Shown piece after piece: positions 51,792 to 59,873 of a DNA stretch of 64,000 nucleotides (its first letter is position 1; each line of letters starts with the position of its first letter). The position numbers were made by a program, and so were the translations under genes. This stretch comes from Hymenobacter translucens. Its GTDB lineage: Bacteria > Bacteroidota > Bacteroidia > Cytophagales > Hymenobacteraceae. The DNA is taken from positions 620,001 to 684,000 of the forward strand of contig NZ_JAJERB010000001.1 in NCBI RefSeq assembly GCF_020685205.1, written 5' to 3'. The notes below the pieces were generated by a model. The model did no database searches. It had not been told where the DNA came from and saw nothing but the letters and a program-made list of their open reading frames with translations.

Positions 51792-52559
51792 CTACAAATT
51801 GAACAACTCCCGGGCGTTGCGCGTCGTGACCTCGACAACTTCCTCCACGTCGCGGCCCAGCAGCTCGGCTACGCGCCGGGCAATCAGGGGCAGATAGGCC
51901 GGCTCGTTGCGCTTGCCGCGGTGGGGCACGGGAGCCAGGTAAGGACAGTCGGTTTCGAGCAGCAGGTGCTCCAGGCCGAGGCCGGGCAGCACCTTGTCGA
52001 GGCCGCCGTTCTTGAACGTGGCCACGCCCCCGATGCCGAGCTTGAAGCCCAGCTTAAGGGCGCGCTCGGCTTCGGCCGGGGTGCCAGAAAAGCAGTGAAA
52101 CACGCCGCGCAGGGTGCCGTCCTGCCCCTGCTCGATCAGGTCGGCGGTTTCGGTAAAGGCGTCGCGGGTGTGCAAAACCAACGGAAGCTTGTGCGTTTTG
52201 GCTAGGCTTATCTGCACGCGCAGGGCTTCCTGCTGCTGGGCCAGAAAGGTTTTGTCCCAGTACAGATCCAGCCCGCACTCCCCTACCGCCGCGAACGGCC
52301 GCCGCCCGAGCCACTCTTCTACCTGGTACAGCTCCCGCTCAAAATCCTTACCCACCGAGCACGGGTGCAGGCCTATCATGGCAAAGCACTGCTGCGGAAA
52401 CCGGGCCTCGGTTTCGAGCATGCCGTCGATGCTGGTGTGGTCGATGTTGGGCATCACAATGGTCTGAACTCCGGCTTCGTAGGCCCGGTTCAGCATGTCG
52501 TCGCGGTCGGGCTTGAACTGCTCGGAATAGACGTGGGCGTGGGAATCAGTAAGGTGCAT
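51792..52559 (-). CDS. tatD: TatD-family metal-dependent hydrolase
   Basis: 255 aa from ATG 52559 ('MHLTDSHAHVYSEQF'); a 20-residue upstream extension is rejected. All metal ligands of the TatD TIM barrel are seen: HxH in 'DSHAHVYS', Glu in 'VGECGLDLYW', His in 'LVLHTRDAF', His in 'GVFHCFSGTP', Asp in 'LLETDCPYLAP'. TatD-type enzymes are DNases/exonucleases (3'-5') tied to DNA repair or quality control. A -7 box lies 19 bp upstream. Confidence 0.93.
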   Translation of the reverse strand: MHLTDSHAHVYSEQFKPDRDDMLNRAYEAGVQTIVMPNIDHTSIDGMLETEARFPQQCFAMIGLHPCSVGKDFERELYQVEEWLGRRPFAAVGECGLDLYWDKTFLAQQQEALRVQISLAKTHKLPLVLHTRDAFTETADLIEQGQDGTLRGVFHCFSGTPAEAERALKLGFKLGIGGVATFKNGGLDKVLPGLGLEHLLLETDCPYLAPVPHRGKRNEPAYLPLIARRVAELLGRDVEEVVEVTTRNARELFNL

Positions 52560-52577
52560 GGCAACGGGTTGAGCCGG

Positions 52578-52585
52578 CAAAGGTA
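52578..52585 (-). promoter_or_regulatory. -7 promoter box for tatD
   Basis: TACCTTTG on the minus strand matches TAnnTTTG exactly and sits 19 bp before the tatD ATG. No TTG is found at the usual distance upstream, so only the -7 element is claimed. Confidence 0.45.
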
Positions 52586-52643
52586 GGCGTTGCGCCCGGC
52601 TGTGCCGAAGGCAAGGCATCCTTTCGGATGGCCTGCCGGGAGC

Positions 52644-53801
52644 TTAGCGGTAACGACGGCCTTTCCACTCAAACTCCAGGGGCAGCAGGCGGTAAACGGC
52701 CAGGGCTGTGCCCAGCCCCAGGGAATACAGCTCGAAAGCCGGCATCAGCCACCACGGAGCGGGCTGCCCGGCGCGGCGAAAGCAAAACCAGACCATCAGC
52801 CCCTGCAACACCATCTTGGCAGCCCATACGCCTACTGCCACCTCGATTCCCATCAAAAAAGCCAGCGGCAGCAGGGCGGCGTAGAACAGGCCGTAGAAGA
52901 GCAGCGTGGCTTTCAGCCACCCGGGCAAGCCCTCCACCCCGCGCAGCCAGCGGCGGCGCTGCTGCAGCAGGCGCGGCACCGAGGGAACCGGCAGGGAAAA
53001 CGCCAGCACCTCGGGCCGGAAGACGTTGCGAAACGAAAACCCCTGTGCTACCGTGGCCACGAACAAGGCATAGTCCTCGACAATCGAAAACGGCAGCTGC
53101 TCGTAGCCGCCGGTGGCTTCGTAGGCCGCCCGGGTGACCAGCATATTGTTGCCCATGGCCGTCACGGGCACGCTGCGGTCGGCCACGACCTGCACCAACC
53201 CCAGGGAGAACAGCCAGTCCATGCCCTGCAGCTGATCGAGCAGACGGGGGCCGCGCACCAGCGTGAGGCCGGTGACGGTACCAACCGGGCCGGTGGCGTA
53301 GGAAACCATGGCCTCAACCCAGCCGGGCGGCACGGCAATGTCGGCGTCGGTGATCAGGAAGTACTCGGTGGTGGCCTCCCAGGCCAGGTGAGCCAGCACG
53401 TTGGCCTTGCCCCGGGCCTGGCCCAGGTTTTCGGTGATGGTCAGGCAGCGAAACGAGCCGGCGTAGCCCTGCATGGCCTGCTCGGCCACCGCCCGGGTCT
53501 GGTCGGTGGAGGCGTCGTTGCCGAGCAGCACCTCCACCAGCTCCGGGGGGTAGGAAAGGGAGCGAATGGCGAGCAGGCAGCGGCCGATGGCAGTTTCCTC
53601 GTTGCGGGCGGCAATCAGAATGCTTACCCGGGGCAGCGGCCGGTCGAGCGGTACCGGGGCCGGGCGCTTCCGGCTCAGGAACAGCCCCAGGGCCAGCAGC
53701 AGACCGGCCAGCCACAGCCCGAAATACCCGCCCAGCAGCACTTTGCCCAGCAGCGGCCAGGAAATATCAAGGGCGAAAAGCAAGGCGAAGAAGGAAGACA
53801 T
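52644..53801 (-). CDS. GT2-family glycosyltransferase, membrane-bound
   Basis: 385 aa with an N-terminal TM pair (about 1-36), a GT-A domain and 2-3 C-terminal TM segments ('TLLFYGLFYAALLPLAFLMG'). GT2 features: 'RVSILIAARNEETAIGRCL' (about 53-71), 'LLGNDASTDQTRAVAEQAM', 'DADIAVPPGWVEAM' (D-x-D type), and a late 'QRRRWLRG' matching the QxxRW motif of processive enzymes. It probably adds sugar to a surface polysaccharide or lipid carrier. It lies 84 bp before tatD in the same direction; the deacetylase gene is immediately upstream, across an inverted-repeat spacer. Confidence 0.88.
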   Translation of the reverse strand: MSSFFALLFALDISWPLLGKVLLGGYFGLWLAGLLLALGLFLSRKRPAPVPLDRPLPRVSILIAARNEETAIGRCLLAIRSLSYPPELVEVLLGNDASTDQTRAVAEQAMQGYAGSFRCLTITENLGQARGKANVLAHLAWEATTEYFLITDADIAVPPGWVEAMVSYATGPVGTVTGLTLVRGPRLLDQLQGMDWLFSLGLVQVVADRSVPVTAMGNNMLVTRAAYEATGGYEQLPFSIVEDYALFVATVAQGFSFRNVFRPEVLAFSLPVPSVPRLLQQRRRWLRGVEGLPGWLKATLLFYGLFYAALLPLAFLMGIEVAVGVWAAKMVLQGLMVWFCFRRAGQPAPWWLMPAFELYSLGLGTALAVYRLLPLEFEWKGRRYR

Positions 53802-53802
53802 A

Positions 53803-53882
53803 GAACTCAGAGCTGAGAACTTAGTACTTAGACAGCGGACAACTCTGAAATCCAGTCTCAGTTCTGAGTTCCAGGTTCTCAG
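53803..53882. repeat. Mosaic inverted-repeat spacer
   Basis: GAACTCAG (53803-53810) and CTGAGAAC (53813-53820) recur as reverse complements CTGAGTTC (53864-53871) and GTTCTCAG (53875-53882), in an order that does not give a simple nested hairpin. The spacer is dense in such short words. Confidence 0.6.
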
Positions 53883-53888
53883 GTCTAC

Positions 53889-54521
53889 TCAAAGCGCGGC
53901 AAAGCGGTAGCCCTGGCCGGCAAAATGCTCGAGGTAGCGGGGCAGCACGTAGCGCAGGTTGCGGCTGGCCTTGACGCTGTCGTGAAACACCACGATGGAG
54001 CCCGGGCGGGAGTAGCGAATGGCATTGCGCAGACACTTTTCCGGGTTCAGGGTGGCATCGTAGTCGCAGGTCAGCAGGTCCCACATCACCACCTGGTGCG
54101 TGGCCCGCAAATCCTGGGCGAGCGGCGGGGTAATGCGGCCGTAGGGCGGGCGCATCAGCGGACGGGCCTCCGGAGCGGGCAGCAGGGCATCCAGCTCCTG
54201 CTGGCACCGGACTACCTCGGCCAGGTATTCAGGCCGGGAAACCGCCCAGCCGCTGACGTGGTGCTGGGTATGGTTGGCCAGACGGTGCCCGGCGGCCAGC
54301 ACCTGCCGGGCAATGTCCGGGTGCCGGGCCAGGTTGTCGCCCACGCAGAAAAACGTGCCCTTCGCATCAAACCGGGCCAGCTGCTCGAGCACAAAAGGCG
54401 TTTCCCCGGGGATGGGGCCGTCGTCGAAGGTCAGATAGAGCGTGTTGTCAGTGGCGGGCAGGCGCCAGAGGCAGTCGGGCAACAGGCGGCGGGCGGCAGA
54501 AGGCAGACGGTAAAGGCGCAC
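53889..54521 (-). CDS. Polysaccharide deacetylase (NodB homology)
   Basis: 210 aa from GTG 54521 ('VRLYRLPSAARRLL', fitting homologues that begin MRLYRLP); a TTG at 54527 is the alternative. NodB motifs are complete: 'LYLTFDDGPIPG' (TFDDGP), 'RLANHTQHHVSG' (HxxxH), 'RPPYGRI' and the late 'IVVFHDS'. No signal peptide is evident, so it may be tethered or cytosolic, or the N-terminal helix acts as a weak anchor. It removes acetyl or amide-linked acyl groups from amino-sugar glycans. Part of the surface polysaccharide cluster. Confidence 0.9.
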   Translation of the reverse strand: MRLYRLPSAARRLLPDCLWRLPATDNTLYLTFDDGPIPGETPFVLEQLARFDAKGTFFCVGDNLARHPDIARQVLAAGHRLANHTQHHVSGWAVSRPEYLAEVVRCQQELDALLPAPEARPLMRPPYGRITPPLAQDLRATHQVVMWDLLTCDYDATLNPEKCLRNAIRYSRPGSIVVFHDSVKASRNLRYVLPRYLEHFAGQGYRFAAL

Positions 54522-54587
54522 GGGCAAAAAGAAAAGGCAGGCAAAGCAGCAGGGCTGCCGCTGGGCCTGGTTAAAAACGATTTGTCA

Positions 54588-54612
54588 TCCTGGGCAAAGC
54601 TTCGCTTCAGGA
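54588..54612. repeat. REP-like palindrome
   Basis: TCCTG...CAGGA with an inner AAGC/GCTT stem around TTC in the spacer between the deacetylase and GT4 genes; the surrounding 'TTTGTCATCC' resembles a dispersed intergenic repeat of Hymenobacter-type genomes. It could also end transcription. Confidence 0.5.
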
Positions 54613-54652
54613 GGAAAAACTGGTAGTCAGCGTCAAGTTACTACCGGCCGAC

Positions 54653-55792
54653 TCAAGCGGCAGGCTTCCCTCCTACTTCCGCCAGCATCTGCCCCAGCCG
54701 CCGGGCGCTGTCGTCCCAGGAAAACCGCCTTACGTTGGCCGCTCCTTTCCCAATCAGCTCCTGCCGCAGCGCAGCATCGGCCTGGAGCCGGATCAGCGCA
54801 TCGGCAATGGCTTCCACCGAAAACGGGTCGACCAGCAGGGCTCCTTCGCCGGCCACTTCGGGCAGGGAACTGCAGTTGGAAGTCAGCACGGCGCACCCGC
54901 TGGCCTGGGCCTCGATAATGGGAATGCCGAAGCCTTCGAAGTACGGCACGTACACGGTGGCCAGCGCGGCGGCGTACAGCCCCGTCAGCTCGTCGTCGGA
55001 AACCCGCCCGGTGAGCAGCACCGCGCTTTTGTGGTGCATCTGCTGGTACACGTTAAAGATAGGCCCCGCTTTCCAGGCCTTGCGCCCGACCACCAGCAGC
55101 TGCGTATCGGCGCCGGTGCGGGTTTTGAAAGCGTCGAAGGCCCGGAGCAGGTTGACCAGGTTTTTGCGCGGCTGCAAGGCGCCCACGAACAGAAAGTAGG
55201 GCCTGCCGCCGCTGAACCGGGCCCGAACCAGCTGCTGAGTCTCAGCGGGCTGGGGCCGGAAGCGGGCATCGGCCGCGTTGTACACGACGCTGATCTGCTC
55301 CGCAGGCAGGCCGTAGGTTTTCACCAGATCCTGGCGGGTGGCTTCCGACACGGCCACTACCCGGTGAGAGGCGCGGGCAAAGCGGGGGGCAAAGTAGTGA
55401 TAGTACTTGCGCTGCAGCCAGCCTACGTCCTGGGGAAAATGCTCGAAGGCCAGGTCGTGCATCACCGTGACGCGGGGCACCGTGGTACGCAGCGTGGTAA
55501 AGCCGTCGGGGCTCAGGAAAACGTCGGGTTGGAGGCGGGCCAGGGCCCGCGCTACGGCCCCCTCAAACCAGGCGATAAACAGAAACGGGTGCCGGGCCGG
55601 GGGCGACAACACCAGCGGGGTTACGTTGGGCCCGAACACGTAGTGCGGGTCGAAGGGCCGGTCGAAGAAGAAGGTGAAGCGGTGCTCGGGGTGCTGCTGC
55701 ACCAGCCGGCTCAGCGTTTCGTAGGTGAAGCGCCCGATGCCCTCCAGCTCGCGGCCGGGTAACAGAAAGCGGACGTTGACGGCAATGTGCAA
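54653..55792 (-). CDS. GT4-family glycosyltransferase
   Basis: 379 aa, cytosolic GT-B enzyme. N-terminal 'AVNVRFLLPGRELEGIGRFT' (about 4-23) is the acceptor-domain start typical of GT4; the donor domain has 'YFLFVGALQPRKNLVNLLRA' (about 199-218) and 'FEGFGIPIIEAQASGCAVLT' (about 286-305) with the E-x7-E pair. The frame starts at a TTG (55792); a promoter with TTG-N20-TAGCTTTG 22 bp upstream supports this site. It probably builds the surface polysaccharide together with GT2 and the flippase. Confidence 0.92.
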   Translation of the reverse strand: MHIAVNVRFLLPGRELEGIGRFTYETLSRLVQQHPEHRFTFFFDRPFDPHYVFGPNVTPLVLSPPARHPFLFIAWFEGAVARALARLQPDVFLSPDGFTTLRTTVPRVTVMHDLAFEHFPQDVGWLQRKYYHYFAPRFARASHRVVAVSEATRQDLVKTYGLPAEQISVVYNAADARFRPQPAETQQLVRARFSGGRPYFLFVGALQPRKNLVNLLRAFDAFKTRTGADTQLLVVGRKAWKAGPIFNVYQQMHHKSAVLLTGRVSDDELTGLYAAALATVYVPYFEGFGIPIIEAQASGCAVLTSNCSSLPEVAGEGALLVDPFSVEAIADALIRLQADAALRQELIGKGAANVRRFSWDDSARRLGQMLAEVGGKPAA

Positions 55793-55814
55793 GGCAGCGG
55801 TGACTGGGGACCGG

Positions 55815-55845
55815 CAAAGCTACCGGGAAAGCGGGGTTCTGCCAA
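55815..55845 (-). promoter_or_regulatory. Promoter of the GT4 gene
   Basis: On the minus strand, TTG (55845-55843), exactly 20 bases, then TAGCTTTG (55822-55815), a perfect match to the TAnnTTTG -7 box. The predicted transcript would begin about 17 nt before the TTG start codon at 55792. Confidence 0.65.
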
Positions 55846-55849
55846 CCAG

Positions 55850-56485
55850 CTAGTTTTTCAGCTTGATTTCCGTCGGGTATTTAAACTCGGCCGCACTCAG
55901 CGCCTGCTTGGCAACCTCCTGCGCGGTGGAGGTCCACACGTACTTATTTTTATGATCCGTCATTACGAACTTAAGCGACAATGCTCCGTCAGTGGCCTGC
56001 AGGTATTTGCTCCACTCCCCGAAGGTATGCCTGGCAAATGGGGCCACGTCAACCTTCACGGCCGGCGTGTAGTAGTAAATGGTTGTGATGTTGTCGGTTT
56101 CGATCTGGATTGCCTTACAGGGGTAGCCGGCAATGGTTTCCTGTTTATCGAGCTTGGTTACGACAAACTTCTGCGATGTCTGGGTAGCCCCGTCGAATTT
56201 CTGAGCCGTGTTGTCCTTCCCGAAGTAATAGTACAGGTTGTCCTCGCTCGTGTACAGCTGCATCCACCTATTGTTCTCATCATAGGCTTTATAGCTCCGC
56301 TCGTTGATAAAGTACCGCTGCTCACGGCCCAGAATTGGGGCGACCCGCTCGGTAATATCATTCCCATTCAGGTCGGAAAACGAGTATTTGTACATGATCC
56401 TACCGACGAAATTGTCTTTGCCGGCGGTAAACGAAGTCAGCATGGCCGACAACACTAGAAAAGAGAACAGGAAAGACTTCTTCAT
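55850..56485 (-). CDS. Exported hypothetical protein (DUF4412/GLPGLI-like)
   Basis: 211 aa. Signal peptide ('FLFSFLVLSAMLTSFTAG', about 5-22). The mature part is beta-rich: 'RIMYKYSFSDLNGNDI', 'RYFINERSYKAYDENNR', 'IAGYPCKAIQIETDN', resembling periplasmic lipid-binding-like families (GLPGLI/DUF4412 type) that start with a 'x-I-x-Y' strand and have a conserved 'AGYxCK' segment. No enzyme motif. It has lower GC content than its neighbours. Possibly envelope maintenance; function not established. Confidence 0.65.
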   Translation of the reverse strand: MKKSFLFSFLVLSAMLTSFTAGKDNFVGRIMYKYSFSDLNGNDITERVAPILGREQRYFINERSYKAYDENNRWMQLYTSEDNLYYYFGKDNTAQKFDGATQTSQKFVVTKLDKQETIAGYPCKAIQIETDNITTIYYYTPAVKVDVAPFARHTFGEWSKYLQATDGALSLKFVMTDHKNKYVWTSTAQEVAKQALSAAEFKYPTEIKLKN

Positions 56486-56527
56486 CGGTCGTTTAAGCGA
56501 GAATCTGATTTAAAGGCAAGAGAAAGC

Positions 56528-56878
56528 CTACTCGTTGCGGTCGATGCCCGTCACGGTAATCGTGTTGGTGCGGTCGATGGCGATGTCGTAGTCGTAGCAG
56601 GTTCCGATCTGGGTGGTCTTGACGGCCGTGTTGGTGCCCACGGTAGCGGTGAAGGTAACCTGCCCGCCGGCGTAGCTGGCGTAGTCAGACGACGTGTTGG
56701 GCTCCACGTTGTTGATGTTGATGGTGTTGCCGTCCGACGTCTTTACCTGGACGCTGGCTTTCTGGGTGCCGTTGTTGATGATGCGGGCCCGGGGATTCTC
56801 GTCGATGCACTTGCTGCAGCTGCTGACAACCACAGTGGCTCCCACGAGGAACAGGGAGCTGAATCGGAAAGTCTTCAT
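56528..56878 (-). CDS. Small predicted lipoprotein
   Basis: 116 aa. Lipoprotein signal peptide ends at 'VGATVVVSSCSKC' (Cys about 21). The mature part is a single beta-sandwich-like region ('ASVQVKTSDGNTININNVEP', 'YAGGQVTFTATVGTNTAV'). Unrecognised. It lies 42 bp upstream of the preceding exported gene and has the same low-GC character, so the two are likely co-transcribed. Confidence 0.65.
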   Translation of the reverse strand: MKTFRFSSLFLVGATVVVSSCSKCIDENPRARIINNGTQKASVQVKTSDGNTININNVEPNTSSDYASYAGGQVTFTATVGTNTAVKTTQIGTCYDYDIAIDRTNTITVTGIDRNE

Positions 56879-57019
56879 GACGTTGGCAATTGGAAGTTAG
56901 TGAACACGCAAGATACTGTTTCTTGGTGCGGAGTTTCGCAAGGTAAAAATCAGGTTTCGCAGGATATTACGGGAACCTCACTGCGCAACCTACTCCTTAC
57001 CTTGCGAGCCCTCGCGCTG

Positions 57020-58411
57020 CTACCGGCCCAGCGCCTGGCGCAGCTCCCGTACCCGCACCACGCCGGTCAGGAACAGGATACCGACGAATGCCAGACCTGC
57101 CAGCACGGCTTCAATCAGCCACTGATTTACGACCAGCCGCAGCCCCCAGAACGCGGCGCAGAGCAAGCCAAAGGCCAGCAGCAGGCGCAGCAGAATCAGC
57201 CAGGGAATGGCCACGCCGGTGCGGCGGTGCACCAGCCACAGGTAGCCCACCGATACCACCACGGCGCAAACCAGCGTGTCGAGGGCGGCGGCCACGGCCC
57301 CAAACCGGGGTAGCAGCACCAGGTTCAGACCCACGTTCAGGGCAATGCTGACGGCGACCAGCCAACTGACGGCCCGCTCGTGGTTGGTGCTGGTGAGCAG
57401 GTTGCTGTAGATGGCAAAAAAGGCGTGCACCAGCACGTTCACGATGAGCACGCGCAGGCAAAGCGCCATCCGGGCTACTTCAGCCGGACTACTGTGGCTG
57501 AATTGCCAGAACAGCACCTCGGCCCGGAACAAGACAAACGCGCCCACGAACAGCAGCGGCACCGTCACGACGCGCTGCCCAAACCAGAGCAGCTCCCGCT
57601 GGGCCGCGGGCTCCCCCGTGACGCGGGCAAACCGGGCGAAGAATAGCGGCAGCACCGTCCAGAGGTACATCATGATGGCGTCGATCCAGCGGTAGGCGCC
57701 CACGTAGATGCCCGCCTCGGTGGGCGTGGCCAGGCGCTCAATCATCACCACGTCAATCTTCTCATTGATACCGTACACCAGGGCAATGACGGCGAACGGC
57801 AGGCTTTCCTTGAGTACGGCCCGCACCTGCTCCCAGCGCAGACGGTAGCGCACCCAGCCGAAAAACCAGCTTACCAGCCCGTACAGCAGCGCAAACGTGA
57901 GGGCCGTAGCGGCGGCCCGGGCGTACACGTAGGAGTCGAGGCCCAGCCGGCCGATGCCCAGCAGACTCAGGACCATGACGAGCAGCAGGGCCTTTTCCAG
58001 CACCGAGAGCAGCGCGTCGGTGTTGAAGCGCTGATGGGCCTGGAGCGTACCGCGCAGAAACTGAATGTACTGCGTCAGGGTCAGGCCCACGGCGGTAATG
58101 GCGAGCAGGTAGAGCGTGTGCCCCCGGTGCCCGATCAGCCAGCCGGTTGCCACAATCAGAACCGGGAACACAACCGACAGCAAGCCCCGCAGCGGCAGAA
58201 TCGAGGGAAAGTATTCGTCCAGAAACCCCGGGGAAGCCGCCACCCGCTTGGTGGAGAACTGCGTCAGGCCCAGATCGGAAAAAGCGGAAAAGATGAGCGT
58301 GAGCGACAACAGCGCCCCGAACGTGCCGTAGGCGGCGTGGCCCAGCCGGTCCTGCACCAGGTTTTCGACAACCACCCAGCCCGGCTTCACCAGCAGGTTG
58401 AGCAGCACCAC
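57020..58411 (-). CDS. Wzx-type polysaccharide flippase
   Basis: 463 aa from a GTG (58411), with about 12-14 hydrophobic segments of the MOP/polysaccharide export superfamily. 'VVVENLVQDRLGHAAYGTFG' (about 13-32) is a typical first-helix region, and 'AALDTLVCAVVVSVGYLWL' and 'SLPFAVIALVYGINEKIDVV' are later TMs. It translocates lipid-linked repeat units across the inner membrane. In frame, 'IKKFFGNISFV' precedes the GTG with no ATG; an ATC at 58439-58441 would restore the expected N-terminus. Faces the Wzz gene divergently. Confidence 0.9.
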   Translation of the reverse strand: MVLLNLLVKPGWVVVENLVQDRLGHAAYGTFGALLSLTLIFSAFSDLGLTQFSTKRVAASPGFLDEYFPSILPLRGLLSVVFPVLIVATGWLIGHRGHTLYLLAITAVGLTLTQYIQFLRGTLQAHQRFNTDALLSVLEKALLLVMVLSLLGIGRLGLDSYVYARAAATALTFALLYGLVSWFFGWVRYRLRWEQVRAVLKESLPFAVIALVYGINEKIDVVMIERLATPTEAGIYVGAYRWIDAIMMYLWTVLPLFFARFARVTGEPAAQRELLWFGQRVVTVPLLFVGAFVLFRAEVLFWQFSHSSPAEVARMALCLRVLIVNVLVHAFFAIYSNLLTSTNHERAVSWLVAVSIALNVGLNLVLLPRFGAVAAALDTLVCAVVVSVGYLWLVHRRTGVAIPWLILLRLLLAFGLLCAAFWGLRLVVNQWLIEAVLAGLAFVGILFLTGVVRVRELRQALGR

Positions 58412-58466
58412 GAAGCTGATATTTCCGAAAAACTTTTTGATGCGGCCGGGAACGAGAGGTGGACGG

Positions 58467-58474
58467 CAAAACTA
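58467..58474 (-). promoter_or_regulatory. -7 box for the flippase gene
   Basis: TAGTTTTG on the minus strand, an exact TAnnTTTG match. It places the transcript start near 58461, which favours a translation start close to 58441 for the flippase. No TTG at the right distance upstream. Confidence 0.4.
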
Positions 58475-58575
58475 CAGAAAAACGCAACCCGCTGGTTAGT
58501 CGGCCGACCGGAACGGGGCAAGCCAAAACCCAAGCAAAGCCCGCCGCACAGGCGCAGAATGCCGCAGATTTCAAG

Positions 58576-58583
58576 TAGCTTTG
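58576..58583 (+). promoter_or_regulatory. -7 box for the Wzz-like gene
   Basis: TAGCTTTG on the plus strand, an exact TAnnTTTG match about 60 bp before the ATG at 58643; no TTG partner was found at the usual spacing. It lies in the divergent spacer shared with the flippase. Confidence 0.45.
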
Positions 58584-58642
58584 CCTAATCCGACCATCCG
58601 CCCGCTTGCGCCGGTCGTACCGTTTGCACTTCTTCTTCCGGC

Positions 58643-59746
58643 ATGTCATCCCCCTCGTATTCGCTGCTGGGCCTCTGGCCCGTTATTAATCGTTGGAAAT
58701 ACCTGGTGCTCTCGGCCGTGGTGCTGGCCCTGGTCGTGAGCGTAATCGTGGCGCTAATGCTGCCCAACGTGTATAAGTCCACCGCGGTGTTCTACCCCAC
58801 CAACCCCCAGACCACCGACCCGGACCGCATCGTGACCGAGGGCGGCAAGCTCGAGCTGGGCGGCCGGGCCGAAGACCTGGACCGCGTCATCACCATCGGG
58901 GAGTCGCAGACGGCGGCCGAAATCATCGTCCGCAAGTTTCGCCTGGCCGAGCACTACAAATCCGGCAAGCCCGGGGATGAACTAGCCGACCAGGGGGCCC
59001 TGGAAGAACTGAACGGCAATATCAGCATCGTGCACAACGACCGCGACGCCATCGAGCTGACCGTGCAGGACGAGGACAAGGTGCTGGCCGCGAAAATGGC
59101 CAACGCCCTCGTGCTAGTTATTGACTCCATCAACCAGCAGCTCACGTTCGAAAACCGCCGCAAGATTATTGCCCTCTATGAGGAGCGGAAAAACTTTCTG
59201 GAGCACCAGTACCGCGTCACCCGCGACTCCCTGACCCAGGGCCGGCGGCGCTACGGCATCTACGGGATGGACCGGGAGTCGCGCTACCTGGCCCAGGAGA
59301 TTGTGCAGACCGAAAGCGACCTGCGCCGGGCGGAGGGCGAAGTAGCGGCCGGGGGCGGCTCCGCAGCCCGGGTAGCCGGCCTGCGCCGCGCCCTGAAGGC
59401 ACTGACCCAGGCCGAGGGCGGCAACCTGCTCAACCTGGAAAGCTACGTGGAAGGCACCGACCTGATGAACACGCTTTACGCCCGCTTCAACGACCTGCAG
59501 GCTCGTATGATTACGGCCCGCAGCGCCTATGAGTCGGCCCAGCTGGCCATCAGCAGCCGGATTTCGTCGATTTACGTGGTGCAGAAGGCGATGCCCGCCA
59601 CCCGCAAGATCAAGCCCGTGCGCTGGCTGATCGTGGTTTCGTCGGTGTTCCTGACCCTGTCCCTGTCCATCGTCTTCATCACGTTGCTGGAGCTGTACCG
59701 CGGCAACCTGAGCGTGGGCCGCCCGGCGACGGAGCCCCGCGTTTAA
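58643..59746 (+). CDS. Wzz-type polysaccharide chain-length/export protein
   Basis: 367 aa. TM1 (about 17-40, 'YLVLSAVVLALVVSVIVALM') and TM2 ('WLIVVSSVFLTLSLSIVFIT', about 327-346) enclose a periplasmic coiled-coil domain ('YEERKNFLEHQYRVTRDSLT'). The 'VYKSTAVFYPTNPQT' strand after TM1 is a Wzz-type feature. It regulates the length of the surface polysaccharide built by the neighbouring Wzx and O-antigen ligase/polymerase. ATG 58643. Confidence 0.85.
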   Translation: MSSPSYSLLGLWPVINRWKYLVLSAVVLALVVSVIVALMLPNVYKSTAVFYPTNPQTTDPDRIVTEGGKLELGGRAEDLDRVITIGESQTAAEIIVRKFRLAEHYKSGKPGDELADQGALEELNGNISIVHNDRDAIELTVQDEDKVLAAKMANALVLVIDSINQQLTFENRRKIIALYEERKNFLEHQYRVTRDSLTQGRRRYGIYGMDRESRYLAQEIVQTESDLRRAEGEVAAGGGSAARVAGLRRALKALTQAEGGNLLNLESYVEGTDLMNTLYARFNDLQARMITARSAYESAQLAISSRISSIYVVQKAMPATRKIKPVRWLIVVSSVFLTLSLSIVFITLLELYRGNLSVGRPATEPRV

Positions 59747-59763
59747 CCGATTCTGTCTTTGTT

Positions 59764-59830
59764 AGTTGTCAGTTGTTGGTTGTCTGTTGTCAGTATCGCC
59801 CTAACAACGGACAACCAACAACTGACAACT
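59764..59830. repeat. Long perfect inverted repeat in the Wzz-ligase spacer
   Basis: A 21-bp perfect inverted repeat, left arm 59764-59784 and right arm 59810-59830, both built from the word AGTTGT/ACAACT; it extends inward by six more pairs, leaving a 13-nt loop. It lies in the 127-bp spacer before the O-antigen ligase gene. Confidence 0.9.
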
Positions 59831-59873
59831 CAAAACCAACAACAGCTCTTTAACTCCCACTCATCATCTCGAC

